From: G963666945 sp963666945
GTDB taxonomy: Bacteria > Bacteroidota > Bacteroidia > Bacteroidales > Marinifilaceae
Length of the DNA stretch: 64,000 nt
Direction: 5' to 3'
Assembly (NCBI GenBank): GCA_963666945.2
Contig: CAXXRT010000026.1
Span: forward strand, 36,138 to 100,137
Position 1 is the first letter of the stretch. Each line of letters opens with the position of its first letter. Under the pieces are notes generated by a model. The model was given only the letters and a program-made list of their open reading frames with translations. It was not told where the DNA came from and did no database searches. Positions 45,668 through 53,651 of the stretch are shown in pieces. Position numbers and translations under genes: made by a program.

Positions 45668-46972
45668 ATGGAACAGGAAAAATTATTCGCAAAAGAGCTA
45701 ATTGACTTTATAGATGCAAGTCCAAGTCCATATCACGCAATAGAAAACGTAAAAGACATTCTCAAAGAAAACGGATTTAAACATATATGTTCAGGTGATG
45801 CGTGGGAAATAGAAAAAGGAGAAAAGTATTTTGTGACTAAAAACAACACATCTCTTTTTGCTTTTGTTCCCGGCAAAGGAAATATCGAAGAAGAAGGATT
45901 TAAAATCGTAAGTGCACACTCCGATTCTCCTAGTTTTAAGATAAAGCCAAATCCTGAAATTGCAGTAGAAGGAAAATATCTTAAACTTAACACTGAAGTT
46001 TACGGAGGACCCATTCTTTACACATGGTTCGACCGCCCTCTTTCAATGGCAGGAAGAGTGGTTCTAAAAACCGAGAATCCTTTAAAGCCTGAGAAAAGAT
46101 ATATTAATTTCGATCGTCCAATTCTTGTCATCCCTCATATTGCATATCACTTTAACCGTGACGTAAATGACAAGGGAAACCCTCTAAGCAAGCAAAAAGA
46201 CATGCTTCCGGTTATCTCTATGATCAACGAAAAGATGGAAAAGGAGAACTTCCTTATCAACCTTATTGCCGATGAACTGGATGTTGCACCAGAAAGAGTT
46301 GTAGATTTCGATATCACCCTTTACGAATACGAAAAAGGAAGACTTATCGGACTTCACGAAGAATTTATCTCTTCAGGTAAACTTGACGACCTAGCAATGG
46401 CACAGGGAGGTATGAAAGCACTTCTTTCTTCCAAGGAATGTAAAGCTACAAAGGTACTTGCTATTTTCGACAACGAAGAAGTAGGTAGCGGTACAAAACA
46501 AGGAGCCGGATCTCCTGTGCTTAGAAATATTCTTGAAAGAGTTGTTCTTTCTCAGGGAAAGACAACAGAGGACTTCTACAGAGCTCTGCATCATTCATTT
46601 ATGATCTCTGCTGACATGGCCCACGCAGTACATCCTAACTATACTGAAAAACACGATCCGACAAACCATCCTTATATGAATGAAGGACCTGTAATTAAGA
46701 TACACGCCAATCAGAAATATATTACAGACGGGGAATCAGATGCAGTATTTGAAAGCATTTGCGAACAGGCAGGTGTTCCTTGTCAGAAATATGTGAATCA
46801 CTCGGATATGGCAGGAGGATCTACTCTTGGTAATGTTCTTCTTGGTCAAATGGATATAAAAGGAGTTGACATAGGTAACCCTATGTGGGGGATGCACTCT
46901 GTAAGAGAAACAGGAGGAGTAAAAGACCATTACTACGTAATTAAAGCCTTCGAAACATTCTACAACCTATAA
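45668..46972 (+). CDS. M18-family aminopeptidase
   Basis: This 434-residue cytoplasmic metallo-aminopeptidase should release N-terminal residues from peptides. M18 signatures are SPSPYHAIENV at the N-terminus and the metal-binding SAHSDSPSFKIKP. IFDNEEVGSGTKQGAGSP with metal and catalytic acids, SADMAHAVHPNY, and the C-terminal VDIGNPMWGMHSVRETGGVKDH are also present. The length agrees with bacterial M18 enzymes. It has its own promoter and an intrinsic terminator, so it is a single-gene unit between the maltodextrin locus and the MEMO gene. Confidence 0.95.
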   Translation: MEQEKLFAKELIDFIDASPSPYHAIENVKDILKENGFKHICSGDAWEIEKGEKYFVTKNNTSLFAFVPGKGNIEEEGFKIVSAHSDSPSFKIKPNPEIAVEGKYLKLNTEVYGGPILYTWFDRPLSMAGRVVLKTENPLKPEKRYINFDRPILVIPHIAYHFNRDVNDKGNPLSKQKDMLPVISMINEKMEKENFLINLIADELDVAPERVVDFDITLYEYEKGRLIGLHEEFISSGKLDDLAMAQGGMKALLSSKECKATKVLAIFDNEEVGSGTKQGAGSPVLRNILERVVLSQGKTTEDFYRALHHSFMISADMAHAVHPNYTEKHDPTNHPYMNEGPVIKIHANQKYITDGESDAVFESICEQAGVPCQKYVNHSDMAGGSTLGNVLLGQMDIKGVDIGNPMWGMHSVRETGGVKDHYYVIKAFETFYNL

Positions 46973-46984
46973 TTATATTTTATT

Positions 46985-47012
46985 AAGCCGTTCAACTTTG
47001 AACGGCTTTTCT
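46985..47012 (+). terminator. Intrinsic terminator of the M18 aminopeptidase gene
   Basis: AAGCCGTTCAA (46985-46995) pairs with TTGAACGGCTT (46998-47008), followed by TTCTCTT. It lies just past the stop of the aminopeptidase gene and next to the convergent MEMO gene. Confidence 0.78.
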
Positions 47013-47013
47013 C

Positions 47014-47847
47014 TTATTGACCATAAAACAAAACAGAGACATAATCAACAACTTCTGATGAAGGCATCACCTCACCAGAATTCCCCTGTTTTAATATTTC
47101 TGCCTTAGGATTATCGGAAACTAATTTTGAATACTCAATAAGTGCCATAATAGGGCAATATCCACAAACAGAAATCGACTTTGTTTTTATAATTTTATAT
47201 ACTTCTTCCGAATCAAAATCAAATATCTTTTCCAAAACCATATTATCACGCCTTTTCCCAAATTCAGGAGACACAAAATGTGAAAAATCCGAAGAAGCCA
47301 ATATGAGAACTTTACGCTTTAATATTCTATTGGCCTTAAATATCTTATCTGCCAATAAGATTCCATTTGATACATCCTGTCTCAAAATACATACAGGCAC
47401 TATTTTAAAGTCATAATCCAGACAATATTGAAGGTATGGTAGCATGACTTCTCCGGAATGTTCATGTTTGTGTGCATTCTCAGATTCAGGAAGAGAAAGA
47501 TTATCGGAAAATTCCCTATCGATTTCTACTAACCCAAGAGGTGTTTCCCAGGCATCATTTGAATCCAAAGAAATATCGGCTCCATATCCCGAATGATTAG
47601 GATTAATTATCACTATAGTATCATACTTTATACCGGAATGCTTAATGATTTCAAAAAAATGTATTGCCTCATAACCGGAATAAATATAACCTGCATGAGG
47701 TACTATTCCCCCTATAATATTATTATTTGCAAGATTAATATTTATCCTATCCTTTTCCTTCCTGTAAATATTATCAAGTAACAGAACCAGCTCTCTTATA
47801 TCTCCAGGATAAAACTGATCAGCAAAAACAGCCTTTCTTATATTCAT
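47014..47847 (-). CDS. amrB: AmmeMemoRadiSam system protein B (MEMO1 family)
   Basis: The 277-residue protein belongs to the MEMO family, related in fold to LigB-type dioxygenases. Conserved segments are IVPHAGYIYSGYEAIHFF, IINPNHSGYGADIS, the HKHEHSGEVMLPYLQY stretch and LASSDFSHFVSPEFG, which carry the His and Asp residues of the putative metal site. It lies 8 bp after the radical-SAM partner gene, so the two are co-transcribed. The third usual partner, an AMMECR1-domain protein, is not next to them and is not fused here. The reaction of this system is not established. Confidence 0.92.
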   Translation of the reverse strand: MNIRKAVFADQFYPGDIRELVLLLDNIYRKEKDRININLANNNIIGGIVPHAGYIYSGYEAIHFFEIIKHSGIKYDTIVIINPNHSGYGADISLDSNDAWETPLGLVEIDREFSDNLSLPESENAHKHEHSGEVMLPYLQYCLDYDFKIVPVCILRQDVSNGILLADKIFKANRILKRKVLILASSDFSHFVSPEFGKRRDNMVLEKIFDFDSEEVYKIIKTKSISVCGYCPIMALIEYSKLVSDNPKAEILKQGNSGEVMPSSEVVDYVSVLFYGQ

Positions 47848-47855
47848 CTTAATTT

Positions 47856-48863
47856 TTATTGAATTACAACATTATTACCGCAATGCTTGCACCTTCCCGA
47901 CTCGTCTATACCAGTCATATAGGTTGAATAACCAGTTCTCTCAATAACTTCCGAACCACACTCAGAGCAGTATGTACTTGACTTACGAGGATCATAAGTC
48001 ACATTGCCCAAATAAACGTAATTAAGATATTCCCGCGCTATTTTATAAAAGTTATCCAGAGTAGTTCGGGGAGTAGATTCTATATGCATCTTATAATTCG
48101 GAAAATACCTTGAAATATGTAATGCCGTATCCTTTCCTGTCTCAACAGCCATCCACCTCACCATATCCCTAAAGTCTCCCTCATCATCATTTAGCGTAGG
48201 AATAACAAGATTAGTTATCTCCATATGCCTTCCGGATTCACTAATTTGTTTGATAGAATTTAAAACAGGCTTTAACTCTGAATTAGTAATTTCTCTGTAG
48301 AAATAATCGTTAAATGCTTTAAGATCAACATTAAAAGCATCCATATATTTAATTAACTCACTAAGAGGCCCCTCATTTATATAACCATTAGTTACCATTA
48401 CATTTTTAAGCTTTTTACGGTGGGCCTCTTTAGCCAGATCCAGCATGAACTCAAACCATACTATAGGCTCATTATAAGTATAGGCAATACCAATATTGGA
48501 TGATAATTTTAAAGCCTCTGTAATTATCTCTTCCACAGTATAGGATTTATAAGAGTCAATGAAATCTGTTGCCTTTTGAGATATTTCCCAATTCTGACAA
48601 AAACTACACTTAAGATTACAGCCAATCCCTCCTATTGAAAGAATATCTCTCCCAGGATAAAAATGATACAAAGGCTTCTTTTCTATAGGATCCAAATGAA
48701 TAGCAGAAACAATACCATAACTTTTAGAAATAAGTCTTGATTCTTCATTTTTACGTACCTTGCATACACCCATTGCCCCATCTTTAATTTTGCAATTATG
48801 AGGACAAAGCCTGCAAACAACTGCATTTTCAACCGATTTCTCATAAAACATTGCTTCGTGCAT
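47856..48863 (-). CDS. amrS: AmmeMemoRadiSam system radical SAM enzyme
   Basis: This 335-residue radical SAM protein carries the CxxxCxxC iron-sulfur motif at Cys82, Cys86 and Cys89 (GCNLKCSFC). Upstream is an N-terminal cysteine set (CRLCPHNC, residues 17-24, plus Cys34) typical of this group. The C-terminus ends in a zinc-ribbon-like segment (YCSECGSEVIE and RCKHCGNN). It is the first gene of a two-gene operon with the MEMO-family protein, matching the named AmmeMemoRadiSam pairing. The substrate is unknown. It resembles pyruvate formate-lyase activating enzymes in sequence, but no glycyl radical enzyme gene is nearby. Confidence 0.93.
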   Translation of the reverse strand: MHEAMFYEKSVENAVVCRLCPHNCKIKDGAMGVCKVRKNEESRLISKSYGIVSAIHLDPIEKKPLYHFYPGRDILSIGGIGCNLKCSFCQNWEISQKATDFIDSYKSYTVEEIITEALKLSSNIGIAYTYNEPIVWFEFMLDLAKEAHRKKLKNVMVTNGYINEGPLSELIKYMDAFNVDLKAFNDYFYREITNSELKPVLNSIKQISESGRHMEITNLVIPTLNDDEGDFRDMVRWMAVETGKDTALHISRYFPNYKMHIESTPRTTLDNFYKIAREYLNYVYLGNVTYDPRKSSTYCSECGSEVIERTGYSTYMTGIDESGRCKHCGNNVVIQ

Positions 48864-49022
48864 CTGTTTCTGTTTTTATCAATACATTAATAATGAAATC
48901 AATACATACATAGTTTAACGAAAAATCAATAACGATGTTTTAATAAATACCTATATTTGAGACATTAACAAATCAGTTAAAAATATTATAGCAAGCTATA
49001 ACAATGAAATATACTTTGTAAC

Positions 49023-49030
49023 TATATTTG
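49023..49030 (+). promoter_or_regulatory. -7 box for the ThrE-like exporter gene
   Basis: TATATTTG fits TAnnTTTG and lies 36 bp before the start codon at 49067. It is in the 203-bp divergent gap to the radical SAM gene, which shows no other clear feature. Confidence 0.5.
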
Positions 49031-49066
49031 CAGGCAATTTTAAAAATTATATTAATAACGTAAGCA

Positions 49067-50278
49067 ATGCATATTCCTCAGAGATATAAATTCATTATTA
49101 AGCTGGGCAAAGCTCTCCATCGATGTGGTGTTCAATCATATAAGATAGAATCATATCTTAAACAATTGGCAGAAAGAAAAGGCATAAAGGGTAGCTTTAT
49201 GGATAATCCTACATGGATTAACTATGTTTTTTACGAGGAAGATGACCAGACATATAACTATGTTGAGAAAGTTGCTCCTGGAGAAATAAACCTGGGGGCT
49301 TTATCAAGGGTTGTTGAAATAGCTAATAAAGTTTTAACCAAAGATCTTTCATTTGCCAATGCTGGAGAAAAATTAAACGAATTAGAAAATATCTCAGTTA
49401 AGCACAACAGATTTATTGAATTAATGGCATTTATATTATCTGCCGGGTCATTTTGTATTATTCTAAACACAAACTGGATTTCCTCAATTGTGGCAGCACT
49501 TGCCGGGATAATAGTTTTTATCTTCTATTATCTAGCCTCAAAATCGGATTATATTAATAGCACATTGGAGTCGATTGCATCCTTTGCTGCAACAATATTC
49601 ATTGGCTTATTATCTTTAAAATTCCCCGATATTAACATATCACTTAGCATACTTTCGTCAATTATAATTTTTATTCCAGGATTGTCAATAACAACAGCAC
49701 TGGAAGAAATAACATCGTATAACCTAATGTCAGGTACAGCAAAATTTGCAGGGGCAATGGTATCCCTGTTCAAACAATTCTTTGGTGTAATCCTAGGTCT
49801 CGGTATACTAACGCATTTCACTGAAATAAAACAGGCACCAACAATAGACAATATCCCGAAATGGATTGACGTTATTGCTATTCTTGCCCTTATTTCAAGT
49901 TTATTGCCTATTTTCAGGGTAAGAAAAAAAGATATATTTCTGGGTGTATTAATAGGCTTTATAAGTTTCTATACAGCTTATCTTTTGGAATTTACAGGAA
50001 TTCTGGCAAGTATATTTATAGGTACAATAAACGTTGTTATATTCAGTAAAATTTTCAGTAAAATATCAAAAAGTCCACAAATAGTATTCTTAATACCAGG
50101 GCTGGTAATGCTGGTTCCCGGTAGTAAGGCTTTTATCGGACTAAGTAGTGTATTTGGAGACTCATCAGTTGACACCCCCAGTAATATGTGGATACAGGTT
50201 GCCTTTATCTTAATGGGGATAATTGGAGGTCTGCTTTTTGCAGGTTCATTTAGAATAAAAAAAGACTTTATAAACTAG
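49067..50278 (+). CDS. Threonine/serine exporter ThrE-family protein
   Basis: The 403-residue protein combines the two halves of the ThrE family: a cytoplasmic/first membrane half (DUF1212-like) and a second membrane half (DUF3815-like). The former covers residues ~1-240, starting with FIIKLGKALHRCGVQSYKIE. The latter contains IFSKISKSPQIVFLIPGLVMLVPGSKAF. About ten hydrophobic helices are visible. The family exports threonine and serine in Corynebacterium; here the substrate is inferred only from homology. The gene is single, divergent from the AmmeMemoRadiSam pair and convergent with the ABC-F gene. Confidence 0.87.
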   Translation: MHIPQRYKFIIKLGKALHRCGVQSYKIESYLKQLAERKGIKGSFMDNPTWINYVFYEEDDQTYNYVEKVAPGEINLGALSRVVEIANKVLTKDLSFANAGEKLNELENISVKHNRFIELMAFILSAGSFCIILNTNWISSIVAALAGIIVFIFYYLASKSDYINSTLESIASFAATIFIGLLSLKFPDINISLSILSSIIIFIPGLSITTALEEITSYNLMSGTAKFAGAMVSLFKQFFGVILGLGILTHFTEIKQAPTIDNIPKWIDVIAILALISSLLPIFRVRKKDIFLGVLIGFISFYTAYLLEFTGILASIFIGTINVVIFSKIFSKISKSPQIVFLIPGLVMLVPGSKAFIGLSSVFGDSSVDTPSNMWIQVAFILMGIIGGLLFAGSFRIKKDFIN

Positions 50279-50358
50279 AACTAAGAATGCTAGCCGACAA
50301 AATATTAATAACCTTTTCTCAAAGACTGGGTCAGATGAGAAAAGAAATATAAAAAATT

Positions 50359-50394
50359 AGAAAAAAAAGCGCAGCATTAAAAAATACTGCGCTT
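50359..50394 (-). terminator. Intrinsic terminator of the radA/ABC-F transcript
   Basis: On the minus strand AAGCGCAG (50387-50394) pairs with CTGCGCTT (50367-50374), followed by eight T residues. It lies 22 bp after the ABC-F stop. Confidence 0.82.
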
Positions 50395-50415
50395 CCATAT
50401 ATCTAAAGTTTCTAT

Positions 50416-52026
50416 CTAGCTATATTTTTCTTCTCTAAGAGCCTTAATCTTCTCATCAGTAAGATACTCTTCAAAATCCATGTACTTATCAATTGTACCC
50501 TTGGGAGTGATTTCAATAATCCTGTTACATACACTTCGTATAAACTCATGGTCATGAGAAGCCATAAGAATATTACCCGGATATGATTTCATATTATTAT
50601 TAAAAGCCTGAATAGACTCCATATCAAGATGGTTAGTAGGATGATCCAACATAACAACGTTAGGATCTTCAAGCATCATACGAGAAATCATACAACGCAT
50701 TTTCTCACCTCCTGATAAAACCTCTGTTCTTTTCTGAAGATCATCTCCGGAGAAAAGCATTTTTCCAAGATAACCTCTCAAAAAAACTTCATCCATATTG
50801 GCAAACTGGGCAATCCATTCAATAATAGGAAGTTTGTTATTAAAAAACTTTGTATTATCCATTGGAAGATATGCAGTACTTACAGTAACACCCCACTCAA
50901 ATTCCCCATTATCTGGCTTTTCTTCTCCATTTAATATCTGGAACAAAGCCGTTGTAGCCCTACTATCTTTAGAAAGGAATACTACCTTATCATCCTTTTC
51001 AATAGTAAAAGTCACATCATCAAATAATGTTTCACCATCGGTGGTAAAACTTAAATCCTCAACCCTAAGAATATTATTTCCAACTTCTCTCCCTGGGTTA
51101 AAGATAATTCCCGGATATCTTCTTGTCGAAGGCTGAATATCATCAATATTAAGCTTATCAATCATCTTCTTACGGGCAGTAGCCTGCTTAGACTTAGCCA
51201 CGTTGGCACTAAACCTTTGAATAAATTCCTGTAGCTCTTTCTTTTTCTCTTCGGCCTTCTTATTTGCAGATGCTTGCTGACGCAAAGCTAACTGACTTGA
51301 TTCATACCAGAATGTATAGTTACCAGAGAATAACTTAATCTTTCCGAAATCTATATCAACTATATCTGTACATACATTATCAAGGAAGTGACGGTCGTGA
51401 GACACAACAATCACAGTATTATTACAATTGGCAAGATAATTCTCAAGCCATAAAACAGTCTCAAGGTCAAGATCGTTGGTAGGCTCATCCAGTAGAAGGT
51501 TATCCGGATTACCGAATAGTGCCTGAGCTAGCAGTACCCTCACCTTTTCCTTACCACTCAAATCCCCCATTAAGATATTTTCCTTATCCTTCTTAATACC
51601 TAGACCGCTTAATAATTCAGATGCAGAACTCTCAGCATTCCATCCATCCATCTCCGCAAATTCCTCTTCAAGATCAGCAGCCTTTATACCATCTTCTTCA
51701 GAGAAATCAGGCTTTGAATAAAGAGCCTCCTTTTCCTGCATTATTTCCCACAATCTTTTATGTCCCATCAATACTGTATTTAGTACAGTATATTCATCAA
51801 ATGCATGGTGTTCCTGCTTCAATACAGACAACCTCTCGCCTGGCTCCATGTCAACCCTTCCTCGTGTTGAATCTAATTCACCTGCTATAATCTTTAAAAA
51901 GGTTGACTTACCCGCACCATTAGCACCAATTACACCATAACAGTTACCTGGTGTAAACTTTAAATTTACATCCTGAAAAAGTGGCTTTTTGCCAAATTGA
52001 ATTGCTAAATCTGAAACTGTAATCAT
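50416..52026 (-). CDS. ABC-F family translation-associated ATPase, YbiT-like, with degenerate second ATP site
   Basis: This 536-residue soluble protein has two ABC domains joined by a charged linker, with no membrane part. It aligns end to end with E. coli YbiT, a ribosome-associated ABC-F factor. The first domain is canonical: Walker A GANGAGKST at residues 34-42 and Walker B LLLDEPTNDLD near 188. The second domain lacks a normal Walker A (FLSKDSRATTALF near 347). Its Walker B is LDHPTNHLD near 457, with His in place of the catalytic Glu. Its signature LSGGEK is kept, whereas the first domain has LSGKEK. The gene follows radA by 59 bp. Confidence 0.9.
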   Translation of the reverse strand: MITVSDLAIQFGKKPLFQDVNLKFTPGNCYGVIGANGAGKSTFLKIIAGELDSTRGRVDMEPGERLSVLKQEHHAFDEYTVLNTVLMGHKRLWEIMQEKEALYSKPDFSEEDGIKAADLEEEFAEMDGWNAESSASELLSGLGIKKDKENILMGDLSGKEKVRVLLAQALFGNPDNLLLDEPTNDLDLETVLWLENYLANCNNTVIVVSHDRHFLDNVCTDIVDIDFGKIKLFSGNYTFWYESSQLALRQQASANKKAEEKKKELQEFIQRFSANVAKSKQATARKKMIDKLNIDDIQPSTRRYPGIIFNPGREVGNNILRVEDLSFTTDGETLFDDVTFTIEKDDKVVFLSKDSRATTALFQILNGEEKPDNGEFEWGVTVSTAYLPMDNTKFFNNKLPIIEWIAQFANMDEVFLRGYLGKMLFSGDDLQKRTEVLSGGEKMRCMISRMMLEDPNVVMLDHPTNHLDMESIQAFNNNMKSYPGNILMASHDHEFIRSVCNRIIEITPKGTIDKYMDFEEYLTDEKIKALREEKYS

Positions 52027-52085
52027 CTTCTTTGCTTAAACTATTAATTTTCAGCGGGCAAAGATAATAAATTATTATTGAGGAA

Positions 52086-53444
52086 CTAAGAAAACAGCCT
52101 TTTAAATACCTCTGAAACCTTTGACACCTGTAATACTTTGATATTAAAACGAGAAATATCCACTCCCTTAAGATTGTTCTTAGGCACGAATATAGCCTTA
52201 AAACCAAGCTTTTCAGCCTCACCTATCCGCTGTTCAACCCTTGCAACAGGACGGATCTCCCCGGAAAGACCAACCTCTCCGGCAAAACACACATTCTTTG
52301 GCACTGCAATATCCACATTGGAAGAGAGAACAGATATTATTACAGCAAGGTCAATAGCAGGATCATTTACCTTAATACCCCCCGCAATATTAAGGAACAC
52401 ATCTTTTACGGCAAGACGGAAACCCACACGCTTTTCAAGAACAGCCAGAAGCATATTCATACGTCTCAAATCAAAACCCGTAGCAGAACGTTGAGGAGTT
52501 CCATATGCGGCACTGCTGACCAATGCCTGTGTTTCAATCAAAATAGGACGCATTCCTTCTATAGTTGCTGCCACAGCTCCCCCACTTAAATCCTCTCCAT
52601 TGTCTGAGAGCAATAATTCAGAAGGATTACTTACCTCTCTCAGTCCAGATTGCTTCATCTCATATATACCTATCTCCGAAGTAGAACCAAAACGGTTTTT
52701 TACAGAACGAAGAATACGGTACATATAATTCTGATCCCCTTCAAATTGGAGTACTGTATCTACTATATGTTCCAGTACTTTAGGACCGGCAAGATGACCA
52801 TCCTTGGTAATATGACCTATTAGAAGTACCGGCACAGCATTTTCCTTAGCATACCTCAAAAGCCGCGAAGTACATTCCCTTATTTGAGAAACACTTCCGG
52901 GAGCGGATTCAATAGTTTCCGTGGAAATAGTCTGAATAGAATCAATAACAAGAATATCAGGCTTCACATTCTCCAGAGTCAAAAATATCTTCTCAAGAGA
53001 TGTCTCACTAAGCAAAAGACAATCACTTTTCACATCTTCCAGCCTGTCAGCCCTTAATTTAATCTGCTGAGCACTCTCCTCCCCGGATACGTAAAGTATA
53101 TTTTGGGTATTAAGATTTAACGCAACCTGAAGAACAAGGGTGGATTTTCCAATACCTGGTTCCCCCCCTATCAAAACAAGAGAACCGGGGACCAGACCCC
53201 CTCCGAGTACCCTGTTTAATTCAGCATTTCTGGTATCAAAACGCTTATGTTCTTCTGATTTTATCTCATGAAGTTTTAAAGGTTTAACCCAAGCATCAGA
53301 TGAAACTATTCCAGTCTTACTTGGTGATTTTTCAACAACTTCTTCTATATAAGAATTCCATTCACCACAAGAACTACATTTACCTACCCATTTGGGAGAC
53401 TGAGTCCCACAGTTCTGACAAATATAAACGGTTTTTAGTTTCAT
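52086..53444 (-). CDS. radA: DNA repair protein RadA
   Basis: RadA (Sms) is a RecA-like ATPase that drives branch migration in recombination. The 452-residue protein has an N-terminal zinc finger (Cys9, Cys12, Cys23, Cys26). The ATPase domain has Walker A GGEPGIGKST near residues 96-105 and the RadA-specific KNRFG motif near 255. The C-terminal Lon-protease-like domain contains VGLSGEIRPVARVEQRI. All key motifs are intact. It is transcribed with the downstream ABC-F gene and ends at that operon's terminator. Confidence 0.97.
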   Translation of the reverse strand: MKLKTVYICQNCGTQSPKWVGKCSSCGEWNSYIEEVVEKSPSKTGIVSSDAWVKPLKLHEIKSEEHKRFDTRNAELNRVLGGGLVPGSLVLIGGEPGIGKSTLVLQVALNLNTQNILYVSGEESAQQIKLRADRLEDVKSDCLLLSETSLEKIFLTLENVKPDILVIDSIQTISTETIESAPGSVSQIRECTSRLLRYAKENAVPVLLIGHITKDGHLAGPKVLEHIVDTVLQFEGDQNYMYRILRSVKNRFGSTSEIGIYEMKQSGLREVSNPSELLLSDNGEDLSGGAVAATIEGMRPILIETQALVSSAAYGTPQRSATGFDLRRMNMLLAVLEKRVGFRLAVKDVFLNIAGGIKVNDPAIDLAVIISVLSSNVDIAVPKNVCFAGEVGLSGEIRPVARVEQRIGEAEKLGFKAIFVPKNNLKGVDISRFNIKVLQVSKVSEVFKRLFS

Positions 53445-53588
53445 CAGTTTGTACCTGTTTTATTTATTAAAATAAGATTGTCCTGTCCTTATCTAGCACA
53501 TGAGATTTTTAACACTATCAACATCCATAAAGAAAATATTCTTAATGCTATCTTTCTCCAAATGTAACTAGAATCTTTCTATTATAAA

Positions 53589-53623
53589 TAAAAAAACAGC
53601 CTGATTTATTAATGAACAGGCTG
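53589..53623 (-). terminator. Intrinsic terminator of the penicillin-binding protein gene
   Basis: CAGCCTG (53597-53603) and CAGGCTG (53617-53623) form a 7-bp stem; on the minus strand it is followed by TTTTTTTATTT. It lies 28 bp after the stop at 53652. The rest of the 53445-53651 gap shows nothing clear. Confidence 0.75.
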
Positions 53624-53651
53624 CAATATAATAGTTTCTAGTCGTTTATCT

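Noticed and set aside
47856..48863. Pyruvate formate-lyase activating enzyme
   Set aside because: The N-terminal CRLCPHNC segment, the C-terminal zinc ribbon and the adjacent MEMO gene fit the AmmeMemoRadiSam enzyme; there is no glycyl radical enzyme gene nearby.
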